NCBI GenBank assembly: GCA_043554545.1
Contig: CP121337.1
Location: forward strand, 1,674,001-1,738,000
Origin: UBA7330 sp043554545
GTDB lineage: Bacteria; Bacteroidota; Bacteroidia; Cytophagales; Cyclobacteriaceae
DNA length: 64,000 bases
Direction of reading: 5' to 3'
Numbering within the stretch: the first letter of the stretch is position 1; each line of letters opens with the position of its first letter. This document shows, in pieces, positions 53,407-63,300 of this stretch. The notes beneath the pieces are model-generated. The model ran no database searches, was not told where the DNA came from, and saw nothing but the letters and a program-made list of their open reading frames with translations. Position numbers and translations under genes: made by a program.

Positions 53407-55332
53407 ATGTCTCCGCAAGTATTTGATCACTCAGCTAAAACACTAGAAAGACTTCCTATCACCATTTTCGAAAATGATCTGGTAGCCAGTAAACACATAG
53501 CAAATGTGATTGCTGAATTGATACTGGAAAAACAAAAGGTTAATCAGATGGCTGTCCTTGGTCTGGCAACAGGCGCAAGTCCTATCAACATTTACAAGGA
53601 ACTTGTTAGAAAGCATGAAGAAGAAAATCTAAGCTTTAAAAACGTGGTTACCTTCAACCTGGATGAATATTATCCAATGGATAAGGATTCAATGTTGAGT
53701 TATAATTATTTCATGCATCATCATTTATTTGATCATGTGGATATTGCACCCGAGAATATCCACATACCGGATGGTACATTATCAATTGAGCAGGTGAAGG
53801 CTTTTTGTGATGAATATGAAACTAAGATTGATACATATGGAGGATTGGATATTCAGATTCTGGGGATAGGTAGAACTGGACACGTAGGTTTCAATGAACC
53901 TCCTTCGTTTAAGGATTCTCCTACCAGATTGGTAAAGCTTGATCCAATTACCATTTCTGATGCAACACGTGAATTTATCCGTGAAGAACTGGTACCCAGA
54001 AGAGCAATCACTATGGGAATCAAAACCATATTCAAAGCAAAGAAAATATACCTCATGGCATGGGGAGAGAAAAAGGCCGCCATACTAAAAGAAGCTGTTG
54101 AAGGAAATATTTCTGAGGATATACCAGCTTCATTTTTACAGTATCATTCAAATGTAGAAGTAGTTATTGATGAAAATGCATCTTTGGAACTGACCAGGTT
54201 TAAAACACCCTGGGTGGTCTCTTTGTGTCAATGGGATGATGCACTTGCCAAACGTGCGGTGGTCTGGCTCAGTCAGAAGCTTAACAAACCAATTCTAAAA
54301 CTTACTGAAGAAGATTATAAGTTAAATGAACTAGGTGACCTCATTGTTCATTATAGCAGTGCTCAGGAACTCAATGTAAAGATGTTTTCAGTCTTCCAGC
54401 ATACCATTACCGGATGGCCCGGAGGAAAACCTAATACCGACGATACGAACAGGCCTGAACGTTCTACCCCTGCTAAAAAGCGTGTCATATTATTTAGTCC
54501 ACATCCTGACGACGATGTGATTTCAATGGGTGGAACGTTTATCCGATTAATTGAGCAAGGCCATGATGTGCATGTAGCATATCAGACTTCTGGAAACATT
54601 GCAGTGTTTGATGGAGATGCACGTCGTTTCGCAGATTTTGCCTTTGATTTTATGGAGGAACTAGGCATTGAAACGAGCGCTTATGACAAAGTCAGAAGTA
54701 AAATTCTCAACGATATCAAGAATAAGAAAAGTGGTGAGACAGATAGCCAATTTGTGCGAACGATAAAAGGACTGATCAGGAAGGGAGAAGCGGCACAGGC
54801 AGCACGATTTAGTGGTTTGGATGATGACCATATTCATTTCCTGAATTTGCCTTTTTATGAAACAGGTACAGTAGAAAAGAAAGATCCGGCTCAGGAGGAT
54901 ATTGATATTACAAGGAAACTATTGGAGGAAGTAAAACCTCATCAGGTATTTGCTGCTGGTGACCTGAGGGATCCTCATGGAACGCATAGAGTTTGCCTCG
55001 ATTTAGTTATGAATACACTCACATTATTAAAGGATGAAAAAGCATCCTGGATCAAAGATTGCTATTTCTGGCTATATAGAGGTGCCTGGCAAGAATGGCC
55101 CCTCTACGAAATTGAAATGGCAGTTCCTTTGAGCCCGGCTGATCTGACTAAGAAAAGAAACGCCATTTTTAAACATCAAACTCAAAAAGACAGGCCTGTT
55201 TTTCCCGGTAGTGATTCCAGAGAATTCTGGCAAAGAGCTGATGATAGAAACAGGGAGACAGCCAGGTTATATGATCAGCTGGGTCTGACGGAATATGAAG
55301 CTATTGAAGCTTTTGTCAGATATAAGTTCTAA
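53407..55332 (+). CDS. nagB: glucosamine-6-phosphate deaminase fused to a PIG-L deacetylase domain
   Basis: 641 residues in two domains. The NagB domain (about 15-270) converts glucosamine-6-phosphate to fructose-6-phosphate plus ammonia; LGLATGASPINIYKELVR, FNLDEYYPMD and GIGRTGHVGFNEP are visible. In the last motif the E. coli Asp141 position (DGH) is Thr while the His and Glu are kept. The C-terminal domain (about 355-590) is PIG-L/LmbE-like, with the zinc motif SPHPDDDVISMGGTF and a later histidine pair in RDPHGTHRVCLD. This long two-domain form is known in Bacteroidota. The deacetylase half could act on N-acetylglucosamine compounds, joining two steps, but that is an inference. It faces a LacI regulator and heads the amino-sugar cluster. 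Confidence 0.9.
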   Translation: MSPQVFDHSAKTLERLPITIFENDLVASKHIANVIAELILEKQKVNQMAVLGLATGASPINIYKELVRKHEEENLSFKNVVTFNLDEYYPMDKDSMLSYNYFMHHHLFDHVDIAPENIHIPDGTLSIEQVKAFCDEYETKIDTYGGLDIQILGIGRTGHVGFNEPPSFKDSPTRLVKLDPITISDATREFIREELVPRRAITMGIKTIFKAKKIYLMAWGEKKAAILKEAVEGNISEDIPASFLQYHSNVEVVIDENASLELTRFKTPWVVSLCQWDDALAKRAVVWLSQKLNKPILKLTEEDYKLNELGDLIVHYSSAQELNVKMFSVFQHTITGWPGGKPNTDDTNRPERSTPAKKRVILFSPHPDDDVISMGGTFIRLIEQGHDVHVAYQTSGNIAVFDGDARRFADFAFDFMEELGIETSAYDKVRSKILNDIKNKKSGETDSQFVRTIKGLIRKGEAAQAARFSGLDDDHIHFLNLPFYETGTVEKKDPAQEDIDITRKLLEEVKPHQVFAAGDLRDPHGTHRVCLDLVMNTLTLLKDEKASWIKDCYFWLYRGAWQEWPLYEIEMAVPLSPADLTKKRNAIFKHQTQKDRPVFPGSDSREFWQRADDRNRETARLYDQLGLTEYEAIEAFVRYKF

Positions 55333-55360
55333 TACACCTTAATTCTAAAATAAACGACAA

Positions 55361-56260
55361 GTGACAAAGCCCACATTAGTTATAATGGCTGCCGGGATGG
55401 GTAGCAGGTATGGAGACTTAAAGCAGATAGATACATTTGGTCCATCAGGGGAAACGATTGTTGACTATACTGTATATGATGCGCTCCATGTAGGTTTTAA
55501 GAAAGTGGTTTTTATTATTAGGGAAAACCTGGAAAACGATTTTAAGGAAAAATTCAAAGGAGTCATTGAGCAGGCAGAGGTTCATTTTGTGTTCCAGGAA
55601 TTAAACAGGTTGCCGAATGACCTGAAAGTTCCTGAAGGACGAGTTAAGCCCTGGGGTACTGGCCATGCTATCTTAATGGCAAAACCTGTTGTTAACGAAC
55701 CATTTGCCATTGTAAATGCTGATGATTTTTATGGAAGGGATGCACTTCAATCAATTTATGACGAATTGTCTGGGCTGGATAACAGTGAATTACAAGCCTG
55801 CATGGTTGCTTATCAATTAAAAAACACCCTTTCTGATCATGGGAGTGTATCCAGGGGTTTGTGTGAGATAACATCCAATGGAGATCTAAAATCTATCACA
55901 GAGAAAACAGCGATCTATAAAGGCAATGGAAGTCCCTATTATGTTGAAGATAATAAATCACATCCGTTAACAGGAGATGAGCCTGTGTCTATGAATTTGA
56001 TGGGGTTTACTAGTCCGGTATTTGATGAGATAGAAACTGCTTTCATGCAATTTCTTAACAAATCTGGGACTCTACCCAAGGCTGAGTTTTATATCCCAAC
56101 TGTTTTAGATAATGTTAGAAAATCTGGAATAAAAGTGCCTGTGATGGTAACCAATGAATCCTGGTTTGGTGTTACCTATAAGGAAGACAAACAGACCGCC
56201 CAGGCGATCTTGCAAGAAATGATTGAGGCAGAAACCTATCCTCGAAGACTTTGGGGCTAA
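55361..56260 (+). CDS. sugar-phosphate nucleotidyltransferase
   Basis: 299 residues starting at a GTG; there is no earlier start in frame close by, and the N-terminal strand TLVIMAAGMGSRYGDLKQID contains the nucleotide-binding GxGxR signature of the NTP_transferase family. WGTGHAILMAKPVV, FAIVNADDFYGRDAL (metal Asp) and a substrate loop (MNLMGFTSPVFDEIE) follow. It would join a sugar-1-phosphate to UTP or a similar nucleotide. The stop TAA overlaps the next ATG (TAATG), coupling it to the sugar 1-kinase whose product it could use. Confidence 0.85.
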   Translation: MTKPTLVIMAAGMGSRYGDLKQIDTFGPSGETIVDYTVYDALHVGFKKVVFIIRENLENDFKEKFKGVIEQAEVHFVFQELNRLPNDLKVPEGRVKPWGTGHAILMAKPVVNEPFAIVNADDFYGRDALQSIYDELSGLDNSELQACMVAYQLKNTLSDHGSVSRGLCEITSNGDLKSITEKTAIYKGNGSPYYVEDNKSHPLTGDEPVSMNLMGFTSPVFDEIETAFMQFLNKSGTLPKAEFYIPTVLDNVRKSGIKVPVMVTNESWFGVTYKEDKQTAQAILQEMIEAETYPRRLWG

Positions 56261-57348
56261 TGAAACCTCAATTGCATGCGATCATGGGGCAATTTGATAT
56301 GCAGGGAATCCCGGCAAGTATCTTGCCTTTTGGTTCAGGACACATCAATGATTCTTACCGGGTAATTAACAAAGACAAATCTAAACCTGATTATCTCCTT
56401 CAGCGGATTAACCACAACGTATTTCATGATGTAAAAGGAATGATGGATAATATACAAGGGGTTACCAACTACTTGTATGAGAAATATAAAAAGGCTGGTA
56501 TAGAGGATGCAAGGCAAAGAGTACTATGTGTCATTGGTACGAAGTCAGGTGATTTGTACGTGGAAAAAGATGGTTCTTACTGGAGGTTGTACCTACTACT
56601 GGAAGGATACAGATCTTGGGATGTGCCAGAATCAAATGAGCAGATTTATGAAGGGGCCAGAGCATTTGGTCAATTTACTTCTGACCTGAATGAGTATGAT
56701 GCCACGCAATTAAACATTACCATACCTTATTTTCATCACATGCCAAAAAGGCTGCATCGATTTCAGGAAGTGATAAAAGATTTGAAAAAAATGTCTAATG
56801 AGGAACTTGAAGCAATTAGCTACGTCAAAAAACAAGCAGATGATATGTGTTTGTTGCAAAGACTTCTGGATCAGGGAAAACTTCCTTTAAGGGTTACTCA
56901 CAATGACACAAAGTTTAATAATGTACTATTTAATGATGATAACCAGGCGAGGTGTGTGATTGACCTTGATACAGTGATGCCCGGGTTAATACATTATGAT
57001 TTTGGTGATGGTGCAAGGACAGGTACCAGTACAGCTTCCGAGGATGAGACTGACTTGAGTCTTATCGACATAGATACTGAGGCGTTTACTGCCTATTCAA
57101 ATGGGTTCCTGGATGCTACCCGGACCATTATAACTAAGAATGAAGCTGAAACATTGGTGAATGGTGCCACAATGATAACTTTCATTATGGGATTGAGGTT
57201 TTTAACAGATTATTTTGATGGGAGTAAATATTATAAAATTGCCCATCCGAGACATAATCTGGAACGGGCAAAGTGCCAGTTAGAATTGAGCAAGAAAATG
57301 ATAAATCGAAAGCCTGATTTAGTTAGCATTGTAAATAACTTTTTATAA
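56260..57348 (+). CDS. NahK-like sugar 1-kinase (aminoglycoside phosphotransferase fold)
   Basis: 362 residues from the ATG at 56260. The N-lobe opens with ILPFGSGHINDSYRVIN and LLQRINHNVFHDV. The catalytic and metal loops are THNDTKFNNVLFNDDNQARC and VIDLDTVMPGLIHYDFGDGA, close to the signature of N-acetylhexosamine 1-kinases. It would make GlcNAc-1-P or GalNAc-1-P (or another hexose 1-phosphate) for the nucleotidyltransferase encoded upstream. Which hexosamine is used cannot be read from sequence. galE follows after eight bases. Confidence 0.82.
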   Translation: MKPQLHAIMGQFDMQGIPASILPFGSGHINDSYRVINKDKSKPDYLLQRINHNVFHDVKGMMDNIQGVTNYLYEKYKKAGIEDARQRVLCVIGTKSGDLYVEKDGSYWRLYLLLEGYRSWDVPESNEQIYEGARAFGQFTSDLNEYDATQLNITIPYFHHMPKRLHRFQEVIKDLKKMSNEELEAISYVKKQADDMCLLQRLLDQGKLPLRVTHNDTKFNNVLFNDDNQARCVIDLDTVMPGLIHYDFGDGARTGTSTASEDETDLSLIDIDTEAFTAYSNGFLDATRTIITKNEAETLVNGATMITFIMGLRFLTDYFDGSKYYKIAHPRHNLERAKCQLELSKKMINRKPDLVSIVNNFL

Positions 57349-57356
57349 ATCGGATC

Positions 57357-58382
57357 ATGAAAGGAAAAATTCTCATTACAGGAGGTGCTGGATACATAGG
57401 ATCCCACACCGCCGTTGAACTGATTAAGGCAGGTTATGAAACGGTTATTATCGACAACCTCTCCAATTCTAGCGCAGAGGTGATAGACCGGATTGCAAAG
57501 ATATCTGGCACAAAACCTGGTTTTTACCAATTTGATCTTTGTGACAAAAATCAGTTGTCTGACTTCTTTGCTAAGGAGGGAGGAATAACCGGAATTATCC
57601 ATTTTGCAGCAAGTAAGGCTGTTGGCGAGTCTGTTCAAGAGCCACTACTATACTATCGTAACAATATTGTTTCCTTGATCAACCTGATTGAGCAAATGCA
57701 GGTGCATGGAATTGCAGATTTTGTTTTTTCTTCTTCATGTACCGTGTACGGTCAGCCAGACAAACTACCTGTAACTGAAGACACGCCATTTAAAACTGCT
57801 GAATCACCCTATGGGAATACGAAGCAAATATGTGAGGAGATTATGAAAGATGTCGCGAATGTTAATCCAGATCTTAATTTCACTGCATTAAGATATTTTA
57901 ATCCAGTAGGAGCTCATGAGTCAGCTGAAATAGGGGAGTTACCGCTTGGAGTACCTGCAAACCTGGTGCCCTTTATCACGCAGACAGCTGCTGGAATACT
58001 TAAGGAGCTGTCAGTGTTTGGTGACGATTATGATACTTCAGATGGGACTGCAGTTAGAGATTATATTCATGTAGTTGATTTGGCGGAGGCACATGTTAAA
58101 GCGATGGATAGACTAATTGAGAAAAGAACTAAAACCAATTATGAATATTTCAACGTTGGGACAGGCCACGGAAGTACTGTGTTGGAAGTAATCAAAAGCT
58201 TCGAAAAGGTATCTGGTGAAAAACTAAACTACAGAATTGTTGGAAGGAGGGCCGGGGATGTCGTGAAAATCTATGCAAACACTGATTTGGCCAATCAGGA
58301 ATTGGGTTGGAAGGCAACCAGGAATTTAGATCAGATGATGGAAGATGCCTGGAGATGGCAAAAAAAGATTAATGATATCTAA
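57357..58382 (+). CDS. galE: UDP-glucose/UDP-N-acetylhexosamine 4-epimerase
   Basis: 341 residues of the extended SDR family. NAD loop ITGGAGYIGSHTAVEL, DNLSNSS, catalytic FSSSCTVYG Ser and SPYGNTK Tyr-x3-Lys, then RYFNPVGAHESAEIGE and DGTAVRDYIHVVDLAEAHVK, all as in GalE. Aligning RRAGDVVKIYAN with RREGDLPAYWAD of E. coli puts Ile where E. coli has Tyr299, the bulky gatekeeper that excludes UDP-GlcNAc. A smaller residue there would admit N-acetylated sugars, agreeing with the NagB and NahK-like neighbours. It is last in the cluster and overlaps the 3' end of the convergent response-regulator gene by four bases. Confidence 0.93.
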   Translation: MKGKILITGGAGYIGSHTAVELIKAGYETVIIDNLSNSSAEVIDRIAKISGTKPGFYQFDLCDKNQLSDFFAKEGGITGIIHFAASKAVGESVQEPLLYYRNNIVSLINLIEQMQVHGIADFVFSSSCTVYGQPDKLPVTEDTPFKTAESPYGNTKQICEEIMKDVANVNPDLNFTALRYFNPVGAHESAEIGELPLGVPANLVPFITQTAAGILKELSVFGDDYDTSDGTAVRDYIHVVDLAEAHVKAMDRLIEKRTKTNYEYFNVGTGHGSTVLEVIKSFEKVSGEKLNYRIVGRRAGDVVKIYANTDLANQELGWKATRNLDQMMEDAWRWQKKINDI

Positions 58383-59062
58383 TACAAATCCTTTAAAACC
58401 TGATCCGTATATTGTCTACCAATTGGAATTTTGATCCCATTGATTACAATTTGGGTGCTTGAGTAGCTATTTACTTTTTCCTTATTGATTATAAAAGATT
58501 TGTGTACTCTAATGAAAGAGTTTGGAAGTTCTATTTCCAGATTTTTAAGTGAGGCCAGGGTAACTAAACTTTTTTCATCAGAGACAATTTTCACATATTC
58601 TTTCATGCCTTCTACAAATAAAACTTCGTCAACATTTACCCTGTGTTTTTGTCCATCCGCCTTAAAGTATAGGTAATTCTCCTTTCTTTCTGGGATTGTT
58701 ACGGGTGTTTGTACTTGCTTCAGCTTGTTGACTGACTTTAGAAAACGCTCAAATGAAATGGGTTTCATCAGGTAATCCAATACATCAAGTTCAAATCCTT
58801 CGATGGCATATTGGGGATATGCTGTTGTTATGACAATAGCAGGTTTGCTTGTTAAAGTCTTAATGAAATCAAGTCCAGTAAGACCAGGCATTTGAATATC
58901 CAAAAAGATCAGATCAATTTTATTATTGGAAAGTGTGGCCATAGCATCCACAGGATTTTGATAATCTCCAATTACATTCAGATGACTTACTTCTTCTGCA
59001 TAAGCTCTGATAAGGTCGCGAGCAGGTTTTTCGTCATCTATTATGATACATTGTATGCTCAT
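58379..59062 (-). CDS. LytTR-family response regulator
   Basis: 227 residues. The receiver domain (about 1-120) has acidic IIDDEKPARD and phospho-acceptor LIFLDIQMPGLTGLDF (Asp about 56), ITTAYPQYAIEGF (Thr/Tyr switch) and LMKPISFERFLKSV (Lys). The LytTR DNA-binding domain occupies about 130-227 (LYFKADGQKHRVNVDEVLFV, FIRVHKSFIINKEKVNS). The start overlaps the kinase stop by ATGA. With the kinase upstream it forms a two-component system. Its target is not visible, but the divergently oriented outer-membrane gene at 60327 is a candidate. Confidence 0.94.
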   Translation of the reverse strand: MSIQCIIIDDEKPARDLIRAYAEEVSHLNVIGDYQNPVDAMATLSNNKIDLIFLDIQMPGLTGLDFIKTLTSKPAIVITTAYPQYAIEGFELDVLDYLMKPISFERFLKSVNKLKQVQTPVTIPERKENYLYFKADGQKHRVNVDEVLFVEGMKEYVKIVSDEKSLVTLASLKNLEIELPNSFIRVHKSFIINKEKVNSYSSTQIVINGIKIPIGRQYTDQVLKDLY

Positions 59063-60093
59063 GACAAAACTAGTTTAAGATAAACATAATACTTGTCACC
59101 TCGTATTTCATGTTTTAATTCATATTTATTAGGGTAGGCCAGTTTTAATCTCCGTTTTACATTCTCTATACCAACGCCTTTTTCTTTGTTTTCAGGTTGA
59201 CCATTCCCCAGGTTATTGATGACTTCCATAAGCAGACTTCCTTGATCTGTGTCTATTTTAATTTCAATTTCACCCTCTGGCTTAGATTCAATACCACTGT
59301 GCTTAAAAGCATTTTCTATGAATGGAATGAGCAACATGGGTTCAATGAGCAATTGTCTGTCTACTTTATCAAACTCCAATTCAACCTTTATATCCTTACC
59401 TATTTTTAGTCTTTGAAAATCTATAAAGTGTTGGATATAACTCAATTCTTTTTCCAGTGGGATCTTTTTCTCAGAGGTGTCATATACCACATGCCTCAGC
59501 ATCTCAGAAAGTTTCATGATCATTTTTGGAGCTTGAGGTGACTTATTGTAAGAAAGTGAATAGATATTGTTCAATGCATTGAACAGAAAATGAGGATTGA
59601 TTTGTGTTTTTAGAAATTGCATTTCAGATTGGAGCTTCTCATTAATCAAAGAAGCTTCTCTCTGATTTCTTTTACGGTTCTCGGCCGATATCCAGATAAT
59701 CATTGAAAAGAACAGCATAAGAATTGAATTAACCACAGACCCAAAAATGAGCCAGAGGAAGGGCCTTAAACCTGAGTTTGACCGTCCACCTCTACCACGC
59801 ATCTCAGAAAAGTCGGGTCGAGGTAACAAGTCATTGGTATAGGTGATCAAATAATGAACACCAATAATTATGACAATAAGAATTACTCCGTAGTATAGGT
59901 ATTTGCCATGCTCGAACAATTTGGGTAGTAGCACAAGTAGGTTGAGGTAAAACACCATCATATGAATAGCCAATAACCTTAATGTGTGTATGATCGCCTC
60001 ATCAATATCAAATATTCTGCTTTGAAAATAGAAGATCAGCATGGTGTATGCAAACCATGATAGGACGTGTAGTAATTGTTCCTTTTTCATCAT
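59059..60093 (-). CDS. LytS-like sensor histidine kinase
   Basis: 344 residues. Four membrane helices (about 8-145) form the sensor, with no large periplasmic domain. The His_kinase box is LKTQINPHFLFNALNNIYSL, with the phospho-accepting His near residue 169. The ATPase region has PMLLIPFIENAFKHSG (N-box) and KGVGIENVKRRLKLAYPNKY (G-box). It belongs to the LytS/YehU type and phosphorylates the LytTR regulator encoded immediately downstream. The sensed signal is unknown. Confidence 0.93.
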   Translation of the reverse strand: MMKKEQLLHVLSWFAYTMLIFYFQSRIFDIDEAIIHTLRLLAIHMMVFYLNLLVLLPKLFEHGKYLYYGVILIVIIIGVHYLITYTNDLLPRPDFSEMRGRGGRSNSGLRPFLWLIFGSVVNSILMLFFSMIIWISAENRKRNQREASLINEKLQSEMQFLKTQINPHFLFNALNNIYSLSYNKSPQAPKMIMKLSEMLRHVVYDTSEKKIPLEKELSYIQHFIDFQRLKIGKDIKVELEFDKVDRQLLIEPMLLIPFIENAFKHSGIESKPEGEIEIKIDTDQGSLLMEVINNLGNGQPENKEKGVGIENVKRRLKLAYPNKYELKHEIRGDKYYVYLKLVLS

Positions 60094-60271
60094 TATTCTG
60101 GTAAAAGTGCAGGATTACCACCTAATAAATCGAATGAATCAATAAGGGTAATCGATTTTTCAATCAAGTGCACTAATTCTTCAAAGAACGTACAAAATCA
60201 TTAAAATTCAACGATTATCAGCTGATTTTGGTAGTTAGTTGAAAGTATTTTCTTGTTGGTTGAAAACCTTC

Positions 60272-60300
60272 TTTGCAGCCTAACCTTTCGCATACTTTTG
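60272..60300 (+). promoter_or_regulatory. candidate promoter of the outer-membrane barrel gene
   Basis: TTTG (60272-60275) and TACTTTTG (60293-60300) match the Bacteroidota -33 and -7 consensus with a 17-base spacer, a little short. It lies 27 bases before the ATG at 60327 and divergent from the kinase gene. Confidence 0.45.
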
Positions 60301-60326
60301 AGGTAAAACAGACTAAAACAAAAAGA

Positions 60327-63300
60327 ATGAAAAAGTCACTACTTATTTTAGGTCTCTTATTCACAGTACTTGGAGCATTTGCACAACGAGGTGGATTTGA
60401 TAGATCGGAAATGGTTAAAAGAGAAAAGGAGAATGTCTTTTCTAAAGTTGAGAATCTAACAGCAGATCAAAAGTTATTACTTGAAGGTATCTATGGGGAA
60501 TATACAGTTACCATGGATGAAACAATGGAAGAGATCCGAAAGTCCGGTGACTTTAGTCAGTTTAGGACAAAAATGCCACTCCTTCAAGCAGAAAAAAGTT
60601 TGCTTATCAAAGATGTTTTAAATAAGGAGCAGTATACTGCATATGAGAAAGTTATTGGTGCTGATAAACAAGAGGAAAATAAAACAGTACCAGCTGCTCA
60701 AGCACTTAAAATTTCTGGCTCGATCATAGGAGCTGATGATGGATCTGGTCTCCCAGGAGCTACAGTACTGATGATCAATGTGAAAGATTCAGCAAGGAGT
60801 AAGTTTGCAACGGCACTTCCTGATGGATCTTTTGCCATATCAAACCTGGAACAAGCTTTCTATAAGATGCGCGTCACAAGCCTTGGTTACAAACCGATGG
60901 TTAGGGTGCTAAGAGTTACTGCAGACGTTAATATGGGTGTTATTCCATTGGCTGAGAATGTTACGGAACTTCAGGCAGTCGAAATTAAAGGTGATGTGGT
61001 CCCTGTTGAAAAGAAAGGGGACACAACTTTATATAATGCTGATGCTTATAAAGTGAATCCTGATGCAAGTGCCTCTGACCTGGTACGAAAAATGCCTGGA
61101 ATGACAATTACAGCTGCAGGAGTACAGGCTAATGGAGAAACAATCAGCCAGGTTTTATTAGATGGAAAGCGTTTCTTTGGGCAGGATCCGGTATTAGCTT
61201 TGAATACCATTCCAGCTGAGGTAGTTAAGAAGGTGGAGGTATTTGATCAGATGAGCGAAAGGTCTCAGTTTACTGGTTTTGACGACGGGAATACGACCAA
61301 AACGCTGAACGTAGTAACAAGGGAGAACAAGCGGGATGGAACATTTGGGAAAATCACAGCAGGTTATGGTACCGATGATCGTCACAATTTGGAAGGCAAT
61401 ATCAACTTCATGAAAGATGGTCGACAACTTACCATTCTGGGAATGAGTAATGATATCAATAAAACAAACTTTAGTGATGGTAGTATCATGGGCTCTAGTG
61501 GTGGAGGAAGAGGGTTTGGACGCTCATTTGGTGGAGGTCAGAGCCTAACGCCAACAGGGATTACACAAACTCAATCTGTTGGAGTGAATTTTTCAGATAC
61601 CTGGGCAAAGAAGGGAAGAATTGAGTCAAGTTACTTTTTTGATCGCTCATTGTTTGAAAATGATGAAACTCGATCCAGAGAATCCTTTTTTGGAGGTGAG
61701 AGCTTGTTCTACGACGAAAATGCGACCTCGAATAATGAAAATTTGAATCACAGAATGAATATGAGACTTCAGTATAACCTGAATGATAAGAACTCAATCG
61801 TTTTCAGACCAAATATCAGATTTCAGGATAGCGAGTCTCTGGATGTAACTTTTGGTCAGACATTTGATGAAAACCAACAATTGATCAACGGTACAGATAA
61901 TACGTATTCAGGAGATAACCTTGGATATCGAATTGATGGTGAATTGACTTGGAATCATAAATTTAATAAAACCGGTAGAACCTTTTCTGTCGAATTGGGA
62001 ACGAATATCAACAACACAAATCGAGAAAATATATTCAGTGACAATCAACTTGATTCACTATTTAGGTATGATAACACGGATGAAAATGTGTCCATGACAA
62101 CAGAATTCAATTTTACAGAACCTATTGGGTTGAAAGGTCAGTTAAATGCCAACTACGAGTTATCTAACTATGTAAGAAGGAATATCAGAGATGGGTTTAG
62201 CTATAATTCTTTCACTGTAAACAGTCAAACGTTTGAAAATGGTTTGTCAAGTCACTTTGATACAGACTATATGACACATAAGCCAAGCCTTGGTTTCAGA
62301 AACAGAAGTATGTCGGGTTTCTTTGGATTCGATCTTGCCTATCAATATGTGGCTTTGGATAGTAGGCAAGGGTTTCCGTCTGAGATCATCATACCCACTA
62401 ATACATTCAATAATTTCTTACCCTCTATCATGTCCAGAATGGATTTAGGGAAAGAGAGAAGCCTATTCTTTAGGTATAGCACAAATACAGATATCCCCTC
62501 TGCTCAACAGTTGCAGCAGGTGGTAGATAACAGTAACCCATTGTTTATGTCTGTAGGGAATGCATTTCTGGATCAATCCTTTTCTCATCAGTTATTTGCC
62601 AGGTATTCAAAAACAAACACAGAGAAGAATACCAATTTCTCAAACTTTGTGTCGGCTAGAACTACTCAGAATTTCATCACTAATGCTACCTATAGAGCAA
62701 GTGCAGATAGTGCTTTAGTCGGTGATATTATCCTTCCTAGAGGGGGTCAGCTATCGCAACCAATAAACTTGAATGGGTATTGGAATGTTCGGGACAATGT
62801 GACTTATGGTTTCCTGATTAGCCCGTTGAAAACAAATGTGAATTTAACCTTAGGCGTTGGTTATACTAGAACACCTGGTGAAGCCAACAGAATAAGCAAT
62901 ATTTCAGAGACCTACAATGGAAATACTGGTATTAATCTTTCTTCTAACATCAGCGAACGTGTGGACTTCAATATTTCTTATAATACAGGTTTGAACAAAG
63001 TCACTAACTCAGTTCAGGCAAGTAGGAATACAAACTACACCACTCACTTAATTAATGGAAAGATTAATCTGCTTTCTAAAGGAGGTACTGTTTTCAGGAG
63101 TGATATTAACTATCAAATCTATAATGGTGTATCAGCTGATTTTGACACCAGTTATATTCTTTGGAATATCAGTGTTGCGCAGAAATTCCTGAAAAATGAT
63201 ATGGGTGAGATTGCATTAACAGTATTTGACCTTCTAAACCAGAATCAAAGTATCACCCAGAATGTAAACTCTGCCTATTTTGAAGAAGTACGTTCGTTGG

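Noticed and set aside
34316..58382. Classical polysaccharide-utilisation locus
   Set aside because: There are no SusC/SusD pairs, glycoside hydrolases or polysaccharide lyases in the window.
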